Below are positions 7,548-15,256 of a DNA stretch of 22,683 nt, piece after piece. The position numbers and the translations under genes were made by a program. Within the stretch, counting starts at the first letter, position 1. The number at the start of each line of letters is the position of its first letter. Source of the stretch: Actinobacteria bacterium RBG_16_64_13 (GTDB lineage Bacteria > Actinomycetota > Thermoleophilia > RBG-16-64-13); assembly GCA_001768675.1 (NCBI GenBank), contig MELN01000019.1:8067-30749 (forward strand), read 5' to 3'. Under the pieces are notes generated by a model that did no database searches, had not been told where the DNA came from, and worked only from the letters and a program-made list of their open reading frames with translations.

Positions 7548-8873
7548 TCAGCCCGCCTTCATCTCCAAGGCGCACGCGAGCATCACATCGAACAGATCGG
7601 CAAGGTCGACCTCGTCAACGCAGGAGATCGCAACCCGGATATCGGTGCTGCTCGTGGAGATGACACCTACCCCGTAGTCGTTTAGGAGCTTGACTCTGTA
7701 CTCCTCGGCGTTGAGTTCGTTCATGCGGACGCACAGGAAGTACCCGGAGTTGAACGGGTACATCTTCCAGACTTCGTCAAAACGCGGTTCCGCCAGGATC
7801 TCCCGCACTTTCGCGGCCCGGCGTGCCAGCACGGCGAACTTCTCGGCCTTCTGGGCGCGGTAGTCGCCGTCGCCCATGGCCCTCAGAACCAGAGCCTGCG
7901 ACAAGTTCGGGGAATTGCTGATGGTCCCGCGGATGCAACCGCCGGTCTTCTTTTCCAGGGCTTCGTAAGCGCCCGAGCCGCCTGCCACCCCATAGGTGAT
8001 GAACCCGACTCGCAGCCCCCACGCGTAGTCCTCCTTGGAGGCCCCATCCAGTTTGATGGCCAGGATCCTCGGGTGCAGCGCGGCCAGACGAGTGAACAAC
8101 GATTCCTTGAGCACCTCGTCGCCGTAGAAGAGGCCGAAGTAGGCGTCGTCACAGATCGCCACGATGTCGCATTCCTGCCGGGTGGCCCCCTCGAGCAGGA
8201 TGTCGCGTATGCCGTCGGCCTCAGCGGGGGTGATGGAGTAACCGGTGGGGTTGTTCGGGAAGTTGAACAACAGCACCAGCTTGCCTACGCGGGAGTGCTT
8301 GTGGATGATCTCGCTAAGACCGCGGAGGTCGAAGCCTCCGTTGGCGTCATAAAGGGGATAGCTCCCCACTCTCGCTCCGCGCTTCACGCCGAAGATGAGC
8401 CTGTAGTTGCCCCATACCTGGTCGGGCAGGAACAACAGGTCGCCCTCGTCGACGAACATGTCGGCTACCGTGCTGAGCCCGTGAGTGATGCCACTCGTGA
8501 CAACGGGCAGGCTGACGGGAGTATCGCCGAGAGATGGATTCTTGGCTTTGATCTCTTCCAGCCAGGCCGCGCGCAGATCTGCCCGTCCGGCCGAGGGGGC
8601 GTACGGCAACGCCTGGTCGGGGTCCAGGTCGCACAGATGGCGGGTGATGGCCTCCAGTCCCATCGAGTGGTGCAACTCCCGCGCCTCTCCGATGGTGGCG
8701 TTGAACCGCGTGGCTTTCTGCTTGGCCTCGGCCGATTGAGTGAGTATCCCCTTGGGATAGTAGAGCTTCTTGCCCAACTCCGACATCACCCGCGTGACCA
8801 CGGGAGCCTGCTGCCTGAGTGTCTGGTTCAGCTCCGCCGCCAGCGGGTTGAGTTCAGCGTTCACTCTGTTCAT
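7548..8873 (-). CDS. PLP-dependent class I/II aminotransferase
   Basis: A 441-residue fold-type I PLP enzyme. Visible features are VVTSGITHGLSTVADMF (cofactor phosphate region), LFNFPNNPTGYS (about 204-213, with the conserved Asn), ICDDAYFGLFY (the Asp and Tyr contacting the pyridine ring), the Schiff-base Lys280 in LDGASKEDYAWGLRVGF, and C-terminal IRVAI with the carboxylate-binding Arg. It transfers an amino group between an amino acid and a 2-oxo acid; the substrate cannot be fixed. Its start is 3 bp after the PEPCK stop and its ribosome binding site (AGGGGGTGA) overlaps that stop, so the two are co-expressed. Interconverting oxaloacetate and aspartate would suit this pairing, but that is inference. 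It is slightly longer than typical aspartate aminotransferases, with an N-terminal helical extension of about 40 residues. Confidence 0.9.
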   Translation of the reverse strand: MNRVNAELNPLAAELNQTLRQQAPVVTRVMSELGKKLYYPKGILTQSAEAKQKATRFNATIGEARELHHSMGLEAITRHLCDLDPDQALPYAPSAGRADLRAAWLEEIKAKNPSLGDTPVSLPVVTSGITHGLSTVADMFVDEGDLLFLPDQVWGNYRLIFGVKRGARVGSYPLYDANGGFDLRGLSEIIHKHSRVGKLVLLFNFPNNPTGYSITPAEADGIRDILLEGATRQECDIVAICDDAYFGLFYGDEVLKESLFTRLAALHPRILAIKLDGASKEDYAWGLRVGFITYGVAGGSGAYEALEKKTGGCIRGTISNSPNLSQALVLRAMGDGDYRAQKAEKFAVLARRAAKVREILAEPRFDEVWKMYPFNSGYFLCVRMNELNAEEYRVKLLNDYGVGVISTSSTDIRVAISCVDEVDLADLFDVMLACALEMKAG

Positions 8874-8876
8874 CGA

Positions 8877-10691
8877 TCACCCCCTGCTGAGACGTTCCTT
8901 GAGAGCCGCGAGCTGCTTGCGCAAGGCGCCGGGAAGCCGATCCCCAAACCCGTCATAGTAGGTGCCAAGACCCTCCGCCTCACCTTTCCAGCCCTCGATG
9001 TCCACCGCGAGCAGTGCGCTCAGGTCTTCGGACGGGAGATCCAGCCCGGAGAGGTCTAGGGCGTCGGGCGCGGGCAGGTAGCCGATGGGAGTCTCCACAG
9101 CCTCCCCGCCTCCCTCGACCCGCTCGAAGATCCACTTGAGAACACGGCTGTTCTCGCCGTATCCCGGCCACAGCCAGTGTCCGTCGTCGCCTTTGCGGAA
9201 CCAGTTGACGAAGAAGATGCGCGGAAGCTTGGCCGCGTCGGTCCGGTCGGCCATCGACAGCCAGTGGGTGAAGTAGTCGCCCATGTTGTAGCCGCAGAAG
9301 GGAAGCATGGCGAAAGGATCGTGCCGCAGCACGCCGGTCTTGCTCAGGTTTGCCGCCGTGGTCTCCGATCCCGCCGCCGACCCCATGAACACGCCGTGCT
9401 CCCAGTCGAAGGCCTCGTTGACCAGGGGGATGGTGCTCGCCCGGCGGCCGCCGAAAAGGAAGGCCGAGATGGGCACCCCCGCCGGGTTTTGCCAATCGGG
9501 ATCGATCACAGGGCACTGCGACGCCGGCGCGGTGAAGCGCGAATTGGGATGCGCAGCCTTGCGGTCGGCGTCGGGAGACCAGTCGTTGCCCTCCCAGTCG
9601 ATGGCATGGGCCGGAGCCGGCACGCCCATCTCCTCCCACCATACATCGCCATGGTCGGTCAGCGCGACATTGGTGAATATGCTGTTGCGGGTGAAGGTGT
9701 CCATGGCGTTGGGGTTCGACTGGTACGAAGTCCCCGGCGCGACCCCGAAGAAGCCGGTCTCTGGGTTCATAGCGTAGAGACGGCCGTCCGCTCCGATTCG
9801 CATCCAGGCGATGTCGTCGCCCAGGCAGGTCACCTTCCAACCGGGCAGCGTGGGCTGCATCATGGCCAGGTTGGTCTTGCCGCACGCGCTCGGGAAGGCG
9901 CCCGCCACGTAGTGCTTCTTGCCCTCAGGCGAGGTAAGGGCCAGGATCAGCATGTGCTCGGCGAGCCAACCCTCTTTGCGGGCCACCGCCGAGGCGATGC
10001 GGAGCGCCAGGCACTTCTTGCCTAGCAGGGCATTGCCGCCGTATCCGGAGCCGTAAGACCAGATGGACGGGTCTTCCGGGAAATGCACGATGTACTTGTT
10101 CGCGGGATCGCGCTCGCAAGGCCAGGTGACGTCCTCCTGGCCGGGCGCGAGCGGCGCTCCCACCGAGTGCAGACAGGGGACGAACTTGCCGTCCGCGCCT
10201 AAGGCCTCTAGGACCTTGGTGCCCACACGGGTCATGATCGTCATGTTCACCACCACATACGGCGAGTCGGTGACTTCGACACCGATCATCGAGAAGGGTG
10301 AGCCCACGGGCCCCATGGAGAAGGGGATGATGTACATGGTCCGCCCGGCCATGCAGTCCTTGAACATGCAGGCCATCTTGAGCTTCATCTCTTCGGCTGG
10401 CGCCCAATTGTTCGTCGGGCCGGCCTCTGCCTGGTCGCCGGTGCAGATGTAGGTGCGGTCTTCCACTCGGGCTACGTCGCTGGGGTGCGAGCGAGCCAGG
10501 AAGCAGTCCGGTCTGAGGGTTTCATTCAGCCGTGTGAATGTACCTTGCCTGACCAACTGGTCGCACATGTACGCATACTCCTCCGGGGAGCCGTCGCACA
10601 GGTAAACGTTGTCCGGCATGCAGAGTTGCGCTACGTCGCGTAGCCAAGCTAGTAACTCACCGTTGCCGATAGCCTCGAATCCGGCCGCCAT
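8877..10691 (-). CDS. pckG: Phosphoenolpyruvate carboxykinase (GTP)
   Basis: A 604-residue GTP-dependent PEPCK, the usual length. It shows the substrate region SYGSGYGGNALLGKKC, the P-loop FPSACGKTNLAMM (about 266-278, with the hyper-reactive Cys at about 270), the metal site GDDIAWM, and the guanine-site end region (FVNWFRKG, WPGYGENSRVLKWI). The enzyme converts oxaloacetate plus GTP to PEP, CO2 and GDP, at the entry to gluconeogenesis. The start is the ATG at 10691, preceded by GGAGACAGG; the frame is open a further 22 codons to 10757, but these lack family similarity. It is followed within 3 bp by an aminotransferase and preceded, after a 191-bp gap, by a class II aldolase on the same strand, a gluconeogenic grouping. 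Confidence 0.98.
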   Translation of the reverse strand: MAAGFEAIGNGELLAWLRDVAQLCMPDNVYLCDGSPEEYAYMCDQLVRQGTFTRLNETLRPDCFLARSHPSDVARVEDRTYICTGDQAEAGPTNNWAPAEEMKLKMACMFKDCMAGRTMYIIPFSMGPVGSPFSMIGVEVTDSPYVVVNMTIMTRVGTKVLEALGADGKFVPCLHSVGAPLAPGQEDVTWPCERDPANKYIVHFPEDPSIWSYGSGYGGNALLGKKCLALRIASAVARKEGWLAEHMLILALTSPEGKKHYVAGAFPSACGKTNLAMMQPTLPGWKVTCLGDDIAWMRIGADGRLYAMNPETGFFGVAPGTSYQSNPNAMDTFTRNSIFTNVALTDHGDVWWEEMGVPAPAHAIDWEGNDWSPDADRKAAHPNSRFTAPASQCPVIDPDWQNPAGVPISAFLFGGRRASTIPLVNEAFDWEHGVFMGSAAGSETTAANLSKTGVLRHDPFAMLPFCGYNMGDYFTHWLSMADRTDAAKLPRIFFVNWFRKGDDGHWLWPGYGENSRVLKWIFERVEGGGEAVETPIGYLPAPDALDLSGLDLPSEDLSALLAVDIEGWKGEAEGLGTYYDGFGDRLPGALRKQLAALKERLSRG

Positions 10692-10772
10692 CCTGTCTCC
10701 TTCCGTCTGCAAAAGCGGTCGTGTCCTAATCCAAATACACGTGAAGCCGGCGCGCACTCCATGAGTGTCGCT

Positions 10773-10793
10773 CCGGCCCCCTAACGCGGCCGG
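10773..10793 (-). repeat. Inverted repeat between aldolase and pckG
   Basis: CCGGCC (10773-10778) and GGCCGG (10788-10793) form a perfect 6-bp GC-only stem with a 9-base loop, about 90 bp after the aldolase stop and 80 bp before the pckG start. It could slow or end transcription from the aldolase gene, but no T-run follows it, so a classic intrinsic terminator is not supported. The rest of the 191-bp gap shows nothing I can assign. Confidence 0.3.
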
Positions 10794-10882
10794 TGGATGC
10801 CTCTACTCTCCGCCGGTCTGTGAGTGAGAAAAATAGCATATCTCTGAGTATTCCGGACAGGGCGGGAGGCCGCGAAGCCATG

Positions 10883-11833
10883 CTATTTCGCCACGGCCTG
10901 GCGCACCATCTCCAAAGTGCCGGCCGACTGAAGCTTCTCGTTCTTGTGGGCGATGAACTTCGCGTACTCGGCAACGAAGATCTTGCCGGGGTCGCGCAAG
11001 TCGAACCTCTCCGGGTTGTCGCGGAAGAACTCGCGATGCACGCGGGTCCAGACCAGACGGCCATCGGTGTCGATGTTGACCTTCGTCACACCCAGAGGAA
11101 CCGCCTTGGCGAACTCGTTCTCGTCCACCCCTTTGGCTCCCTTCAAAGCCCCGCCGGCCTCGTTGATGCGCGCGACTTCCTCCTGCGGGACCGAGGACGA
11201 GCCGTGCATAACCAGGGGGAAGCCGGGCAGGCGCTTCTGGATCTCTGCGGCCACGTCGAGATGCAGACCCTGATGGCCGCTGAACTTGTAGGCGCCATGG
11301 CTGGTGCCGATGGCGACGGCCAGGCTGTCGCAGCCCGACTCCCGCACGAACACCTCCGCGTCGGCCGGGTCGGTGAGGTTCGCGTTCTTCTCGTCCACCT
11401 GCACGTGCTCCTCCACCCCGCCCAGTTGGCCCAATTCGGCCTCCACCGAAATGCCACGGGCATGCGCCGCATCCACCACTTGCCGGGTGATGCGGATGTT
11501 CTCCTCCAGCGGCTCGTGAGAGGCGTCGATCATCACCGAGGAGTAGAAGCCGCTCGCGACGCAGTCAAGGGCGCTTGCGAGGTCGCCGTGGTCGAGGTGC
11601 ACGGCGAAGACGGCCTCGGGAAAGATCTCGTCGGCCGCTTTGATCATCGCCTCGAGCATGCGCTTGTCCGCATAGGAACGAGCCCCTCTAGAGATCTGGA
11701 TTATGAAGGGAGCCTTGGAGTCGAGATTGCCCCGGAACAATCCCAACGTCTGTTCCATGTTATTGATGTTATAGGCGCCAACCGCGAACTTGCCGTAGGC
11801 CACCTTGAAGAGTTCCTTGGTAGTGACGATCAT
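10883..11833 (-). CDS. fba: Class II fructose-bisphosphate aldolase
   Basis: A 316-residue class II (zinc) aldolase. It shows FAVGAYNINNMEQ near the N-terminus, HLDHG (residues 79-83), GTSHGAYKF (His179), MHGSSSVP (His210) and VNIDTDGRLVW. His82, His179 and His210 are the expected metal ligands, and NIDTD binds the substrate phosphate. It catalyses reversible condensation of glyceraldehyde-3-phosphate with dihydroxyacetone phosphate in glycolysis and gluconeogenesis. A related ketose bisphosphate such as tagatose cannot be ruled out. GGGAG lies 6 bases before the ATG. It stands alone with a 205-bp divergent upstream region and lies upstream of pckG on the same strand. Confidence 0.94.
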   Translation of the reverse strand: MIVTTKELFKVAYGKFAVGAYNINNMEQTLGLFRGNLDSKAPFIIQISRGARSYADKRMLEAMIKAADEIFPEAVFAVHLDHGDLASALDCVASGFYSSVMIDASHEPLEENIRITRQVVDAAHARGISVEAELGQLGGVEEHVQVDEKNANLTDPADAEVFVRESGCDSLAVAIGTSHGAYKFSGHQGLHLDVAAEIQKRLPGFPLVMHGSSSVPQEEVARINEAGGALKGAKGVDENEFAKAVPLGVTKVNIDTDGRLVWTRVHREFFRDNPERFDLRDPGKIFVAEYAKFIAHKNEKLQSAGTLEMVRQAVAK

Positions 11834-11964
11834 TCAAAACTCCCGATACGACTCGTTTGCGAGAACAGTTGTCGACGCGCTCTGAGGCAGCTTGCGCTCC
11901 CCCAAGGCCCGATGACGACCATACCCCGGGAGAGGGACTACTCTAACATCGTCGGGGCTCGAGC

Positions 11965-11993
11965 TTGACACGAGCGCCAAACCGCGCCAGGAT
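11965..11993 (+). promoter_or_regulatory. Candidate sigma-70 promoter for NTF2-like gene
   Basis: A perfect -35 box TTGACA (11965-11970) is followed by a 17-base spacer and CAGGAT (11988-11993), a weak -10 with three of six matches. The predicted start near 12000 gives a leader of about 40 bases that carries a GGGAGGAG ribosome binding site at 12023-12030 before the ATG at 12039. Confidence 0.45.
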
Positions 11994-12038
11994 TTCCGGA
12001 CCACATCTTTCTGCAAACAACCGGGAGGAGCGGAGAAG

Positions 12039-12419
12039 ATGAGCAACTCGGGAGACGACGGCAGAGCGGCGGTGCAGGCGGTGATGGAGAGGTATGTGGA
12101 CGCGGTATTCAACGCCGACATCGCCACTCTCAAGGAAGTGTTCCATCCGCAGGCCGCGATGTGTGGCTACCTGGGGGACAAGTTGCTGATAGGTACTCCC
12201 CAGCCCTTCCTCGAGGACCTCGCGACTCATCCCTCGATGGCCAAGAACAACGATCCCTTCAGGGGCATCATCTCCGGCGTCGGAGTGATGGGGCGAGCGG
12301 CCACCGCGACCCTGGAAGAGACGGGCTTCTTCGGCGCGGGTCACTTCGTGAACTACTTCCACCTGCTCGACTTCGACGGCGAGTGGAAGATCACGAGCAA
12401 GATCTTCGCCTCCTTGTAG
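12039..12419 (+). CDS. NTF2/lumazine-binding-like small protein
   Basis: A 126-residue protein with the NTF2-like cone fold pattern. A long N-terminal helix (AAVQAVMERYVDAVFNADIA) is followed by LKEVFHPQAAMCGYLGDKL, then a beta-rich half ending FHLLDFDGEWKITSKIFASL. The pattern matches the 'putative lumazine-binding' subgroup of NTF2-like proteins (SnoaL/DUF4440 relatives). Members act as small-ligand binders or enzymes of very mixed function, and none can be assigned here. It is a single plus-strand gene with a good ribosome binding site and a plausible promoter, and it is convergent with the DUF5661 gene. No signal peptide is seen, so it is cytoplasmic. Confidence 0.82.
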   Translation: MSNSGDDGRAAVQAVMERYVDAVFNADIATLKEVFHPQAAMCGYLGDKLLIGTPQPFLEDLATHPSMAKNNDPFRGIISGVGVMGRAATATLEETGFFGAGHFVNYFHLLDFDGEWKITSKIFASL

Positions 12420-12498
12420 GACGCCGGGGAACGCCTGCCTGTCGGCGCCGCTGGTCGGCGCTCTCCCGTACCGCCGCCCCGGAGGCCCGGCCGGCTTC

Positions 12499-12780
12499 CT
12501 ACGGGCCTTTCTGGGCGTCCCAGTACGCCTCGGCAGCCTGCTCCATTTCCTCCAGGCGGTCGTAATAGTCCGGGAACTCCTTGAGGTGCGCCCAGGCGAT
12601 CTTGCCGGTCAACGTGAGGTCGTCACCGGTGACGTTGGTCTCGGGATCGTGAAGCCCATGCTCGAGCTCCACCTCCATACCCAGGCGGAACTGCTCGACG
12701 GCGATGGCCTTCCAGTCGATGCCGAGCCCGTCGCCGACGGCCTTCGCCTCGGCGGCCGTGAAACGTCGTGAACCGCTCAT
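12499..12780 (-). CDS. DUF5661-like small protein
   Basis: A 93-residue acidic, helical protein: FTAAEAKAVGDGLGIDWKA, then EQFRLGMEVELEHGLHDPET and NVTGDDLTLTGKIAWAHLKE, then FPDYYDRLEEMEQAAEAYWD. The pattern of 'eEAk.iG..lGIdW', 'Gm.vElEHG', 'tGkIA.AHL.E.pdYY..L' is what I recall for DUF5661, a family of unknown function. The start has GGGGGA about 8 bases upstream. It lies 12 bp after the ABM-like gene, so the two form a small operon. Confidence 0.8.
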   Translation of the reverse strand: MSGSRRFTAAEAKAVGDGLGIDWKAIAVEQFRLGMEVELEHGLHDPETNVTGDDLTLTGKIAWAHLKEFPDYYDRLEEMEQAAEAYWDAQKGP

Positions 12781-12792
12781 GTAACGTCCCCC

Positions 12793-13077
12793 TTAGGCGT
12801 CGGTGTCCATGATCACGTCTACGACGGTGGCCCGAGGCGGCATGGAATCGCTGGCCCACTGAACAGCCTCGCGAAGTTCGTATGACTCGGCAAACTTGCG
12901 GGCGTTCTCGACGGTGTCCCACTCGAAGAGCGCGAACAGGTTGTTGGGGTCGGCGACATTACGGAAGAGCTTGCCGCCTTTGGACCCAAGCCTCCGCCGC
13001 CGCTCTTCGTCGCCCGTGAAGACCGGTTCGAAGGCCGCGTATTTTGCCACGTTGTGTTGGATGAGCACGTACGGCAT
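12793..13077 (-). CDS. ABM-like dimeric alpha/beta barrel protein
   Basis: A 94-residue protein starting MPYVLIQHNVAKYAAFEPVF, preceded by an AAAGGAG ribosome binding site. It has the beta-alpha-beta-beta-alpha-beta pattern and a central NNLFALFEWDTVENARKFAE typical of the antibiotic biosynthesis monooxygenase/cyclase-like dimeric ferredoxin-fold barrels. The real activity is unknown; members include quinol or polyketide monooxygenases, haem-degrading enzymes and non-enzymatic proteins. The frame is open upstream to 13233, but that stretch is basic, unstructured and precedes the ribosome binding site, so the shorter start was chosen. Confidence 0.8.
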   Translation of the reverse strand: MPYVLIQHNVAKYAAFEPVFTGDEERRRRLGSKGGKLFRNVADPNNLFALFEWDTVENARKFAESYELREAVQWASDSMPPRATVVDVIMDTDA

Positions 13078-13183
13078 CGTCCACTCCTTTGGTCGCCAGC
13101 GGGACGCGTCAGGGAATCCTAGACTCAGCTTACCCCGACACCGTTTCCTTTGATATATCTCCCGATCGAGTTCTGACCGATGC

Positions 13184-13209
13184 GGCAGCCTCTTTGAAAG
13201 TCGGCTGCC
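13184..13209 (-). repeat. Perfect inverted repeat, stem-loop candidate
   Basis: GGCAGCC (13184-13190) and GGCTGCC (13203-13209) form a perfect 7-bp stem. The 12-base loop itself contains the short palindrome CTTTGAAAG. It lies in the 216-bp gap between the BsuPI-domain gene and the ABM-like gene, 85 bp after the former's stop. No T-run follows, so it may be an operator or a processing or stability element rather than an intrinsic terminator. Confidence 0.35.
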
Positions 13210-13293
13210 TCGAACGGGGATCGAAGCGCGCATGGGCAGCGCCGATGCGAAACGGGCCCGCTCGGTGACTGTCGCCGCCCGGCCGACACAGCC

Positions 13294-14169
13294 TCAGCGT
13301 ACGGTGAGTGTGGTCTTGATCTCGGGCAGGACAGAGCCGGCGCCCGCGAGCATCATGGTAGCCTTCACCACCGCGGTGACTTCGTAGGCCCCCGGAACCA
13401 GATCGACGGCATCGTTCAGCACGATCGCCGTTTGCCTTCCTGGTTGCAGCGTCATCACCATGCTCGACTCGACGAAGGCCTTCCCGGCGCTCCACCGGTA
13501 CTTCTCGGTGCCCGCCTGCGAGAGCACGACCTCACCCATCTGGCCGTCCGCGAAGGTCAGGTCCGCCGGGGCAGCAGCAAGATTCGTCACGTCGAGCACC
13601 CACCATATGGTCTGGCCGTCTCCCAGTGTCTCTATGACAGGGGTGAAACGCACCCGCACCTCGGGCGTGCCGGCCTCGACGACCATCGGGGTCGTCTTGA
13701 CCGACAAGATGCCAGCTTTGACGACACCTTCGAGCACCACCGGGTAGTCCGACCACGTCACCTGGGCCAAGTCAGGCTGGTCGGCCGTGGAGCTGAGTCC
13801 CACCAGGGCAACCAGGTCGAGGCCCTCCACGCGCAGCGTGCTGTCCCCGGCTTGCGGTGGATAGGACTCGAGCAACGCCGACGCCAGGACGACTTGAGCT
13901 TCGGTCGCGACAAGGTGCCCCTGCACTCTGACGATCTGCCCCGATTCGGAAGCGAGCGCCTGGTCGATGCTGAGAACGGGGCCACCGGCTTCCTCACTCG
14001 CGCACGACCCGGAAGTCGCCACCACAAACGCCGCCGCCGCGAGAAGGCAGAGAGCGGCGACGACGCGCAAAGCCCCGGCGGCGCCGTTGCCCCGGCCGGC
14101 GGCGCCACCCAAAGCGCCGGCGGCGACACCCGCCGCGCGAACCGCGACAAAGGCGCGCCGAACGCTCAT
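13294..14169 (-). CDS. Secreted BsuPI-domain protein
   Basis: A 291-residue exported protein. The N-terminus has an alanine/glycine-rich stretch, then a hydrophobic helix (about residues 33-52) ending TSGSCASEE. The Cys could be a lipid-attachment site, but SGSC is a poor lipobox. Residues about 60-160 are an unassigned beta-rich region (GQIVRVQGHLVATEAQVVLA). The C-terminal part, with VLDVTNLAAAPADLTFADGQ, YRWSAGKAFVES and LQPGRQTAIVLND, matches the BsuPI (intracellular proteinase inhibitor) domain, an Ig-like fold common in secreted proteins and often not an inhibitor. The ATG overlaps the flavin reductase stop as ATGA, with AGGAGAAAG before it, so translation is coupled. Confidence 0.8.
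   Translation of the reverse strand: MSVRRAFVAVRAAGVAAGALGGAAGRGNGAAGALRVVAALCLLAAAAFVVATSGSCASEEAGGPVLSIDQALASESGQIVRVQGHLVATEAQVVLASALLESYPPQAGDSTLRVEGLDLVALVGLSSTADQPDLAQVTWSDYPVVLEGVVKAGILSVKTTPMVVEAGTPEVRVRFTPVIETLGDGQTIWWVLDVTNLAAAPADLTFADGQMGEVVLSQAGTEKYRWSAGKAFVESSMVMTLQPGRQTAIVLNDAVDLVPGAYEVTAVVKATMMLAGAGSVLPEIKTTLTVR
14075..14137 (-). repeat. 21-bp tandem repeat, three copies, in signal region
   Basis: CCGGCGGCG recurs at 14075, 14096 and 14117, exactly 21 bases apart. The 21-bp units are imperfect copies after the first nine to eleven bases. In the protein they give a seven-residue period ending AAG (GVAAG, GGAAG, GNGAAG) just before the hydrophobic export helix. This looks like in-frame slippage expansion of the leader peptide. 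Confidence 0.75.
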
Positions 14170-14747
14170 TCTTTCTCCTCTTGGAGCGCCTTGCCTACCG
14201 TGAAGCCCCGCCCCAGCTTCTCACCCAGAGCATAGTAAAGGTTATCGCCCGGTGCCCAGGTGAACGGTCGAACCAGGTCGGCGGAGGGTTTCCCCTCGGC
14301 ATCAAGGCAGTCCTCCTCGATCTTGACATCCAGGATCTCCCCCACAAAGAGCGTGTGCAGACCCAACTCGGCGACATGCACCACCTTGCATTCGAGAACC
14401 AGTGGGAACTCGGCCACGTACGGCGCATCCACCAGATCTGATCGCGCCGGGGTCAGACCGGCGGCCGCGAACTTGTCGACATCGCGGCCGGAGGCTATCC
14501 CGAAGTAGTCGGCGGCCACCACGTGGTCCCGTGACGGGACGCTCACCGTGAACGCCTTGCTCTCCACCAAGCTGCCGTAGGTGTACGTAGCCTTGCGCAA
14601 CGAGATGGCCACGCACGGCGGCTTCGAGCAGCACACGCCGCCCCAGGCTACAGCCATCGCGTTCGGCTTGCCTTCGGCGTCGTACGTCCCAACGCAGAAT
14701 ACAGGGGTGGGATACACCAGGGTCCGAGCCCCGAGCGAAATCTTCAC
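14166..14747 (-). CDS. Flavin reductase-like FMN-binding protein
   Basis: A 193-residue flavoprotein of the split-barrel flavin reductase family. It has an N-terminal YPTPVFCVGTYDAEGKPNAM, then AVAWGGVCCSKPPCVAISLR, SKAFTVSVPS and a C-terminal GEKLGRGFTVGKAL. Relatives bind FMN and reduce flavin with NAD(P)H, or act as small flavin-dependent oxidoreductases. The CC and nearby Cys pattern (VCCSKPPC) is typical of an anaerobe-associated subgroup. The start is a GTG that overlaps the nitroreductase stop as GTGA, and its own stop overlaps the next gene as ATGA, so expression with both neighbours is coupled. Confidence 0.9.
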   Translation of the reverse strand: MKISLGARTLVYPTPVFCVGTYDAEGKPNAMAVAWGGVCCSKPPCVAISLRKATYTYGSLVESKAFTVSVPSRDHVVAADYFGIASGRDVDKFAAAGLTPARSDLVDAPYVAEFPLVLECKVVHVAELGLHTLFVGEILDVKIEEDCLDAEGKPSADLVRPFTWAPGDNLYYALGEKLGRGFTVGKALQEEKE

Positions 14748-15256
14748 GTCTTCTCCTGCCAGCGATCGAAGTGGATACGATTCTCGTCGAAACGATCTGC
14801 CGGCTCAGGATGGTCCGCCGGATAGCCCACGGGCACCACCGCGAAGGGAACGATGTCCTCAGGAAGACCAAAAAGGCTCCTCAAGGTCGCCACGCGCTCC
14901 TCGCGCGGGTAGAAGCCCAGCCAGACGGCCCCCAGGCCAAGCGCGTTGGCCGCGATCAGCAGATTCTCGGTCGCCGCGGCGCAGTCTTGCACCCAGAAGC
15001 CCGGGTTTTGCTCCCGGCTCAGGTCGCCGCAGATGACCACGGCCAGTTGAGCCCCTCGCGTCATCCCCGAGTACGGCGTGGCAGACGCGATGGCCTCCAG
15101 CAGGCGCCGCTCGCGGACGACCACGAACTGCCAGGGCTGCTGGTTGCCCGCCGACGGAGCGGCCATCGCCGCCCTTAGCAACTCAGTGACAAGTTCATCC
15201 GGCACCGGCTTGTCCGTGTACTTGCGGATGCTTCGGCGCGTCAGTATTGAGTCCAT
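14744..15256 (-). CDS. Nitroreductase family protein
   Basis: A 170-residue FMN-dependent nitroreductase-fold protein. It opens ILTRRSIRKYTDKPVPDEL and continues AAMAAPSAGNQQPWQFVVV, both FMN-phosphate-binding motifs. AATENLLIAANALGLGAVW and the C-terminal VVPVGYPADHPEP are also typical. The family reduces nitro groups, quinones, enones or flavins with NAD(P)H; the physiological substrate is unknown. GGAGGACGA lies before the ATG, inside the 3' end of the macro-domain gene, which overlaps this gene by 16 bp. Confidence 0.93.
   Translation of the reverse strand: MDSILTRRSIRKYTDKPVPDELVTELLRAAMAAPSAGNQQPWQFVVVRERRLLEAIASATPYSGMTRGAQLAVVICGDLSREQNPGFWVQDCAAATENLLIAANALGLGAVWLGFYPREERVATLRSLFGLPEDIVPFAVVPVGYPADHPEPADRFDENRIHFDRWQEKT

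Noticed and set aside
10692..10757. 22-codon N-terminal extension of PEPCK
   Set aside because: The downstream ATG has a proper ribosome binding site and gives the usual family length.
10793..11968. Plus-strand ORF of 391 codons antisense to the aldolase
   Set aside because: It is a high-GC antisense shadow; the minus strand carries all aldolase zinc and phosphate motifs.
13078..13293. Possible tRNA in the 216-bp gap, suggested by a TTCGA segment
   Set aside because: No acceptor stem, anticodon arm or matching T-arm could be folded around it.
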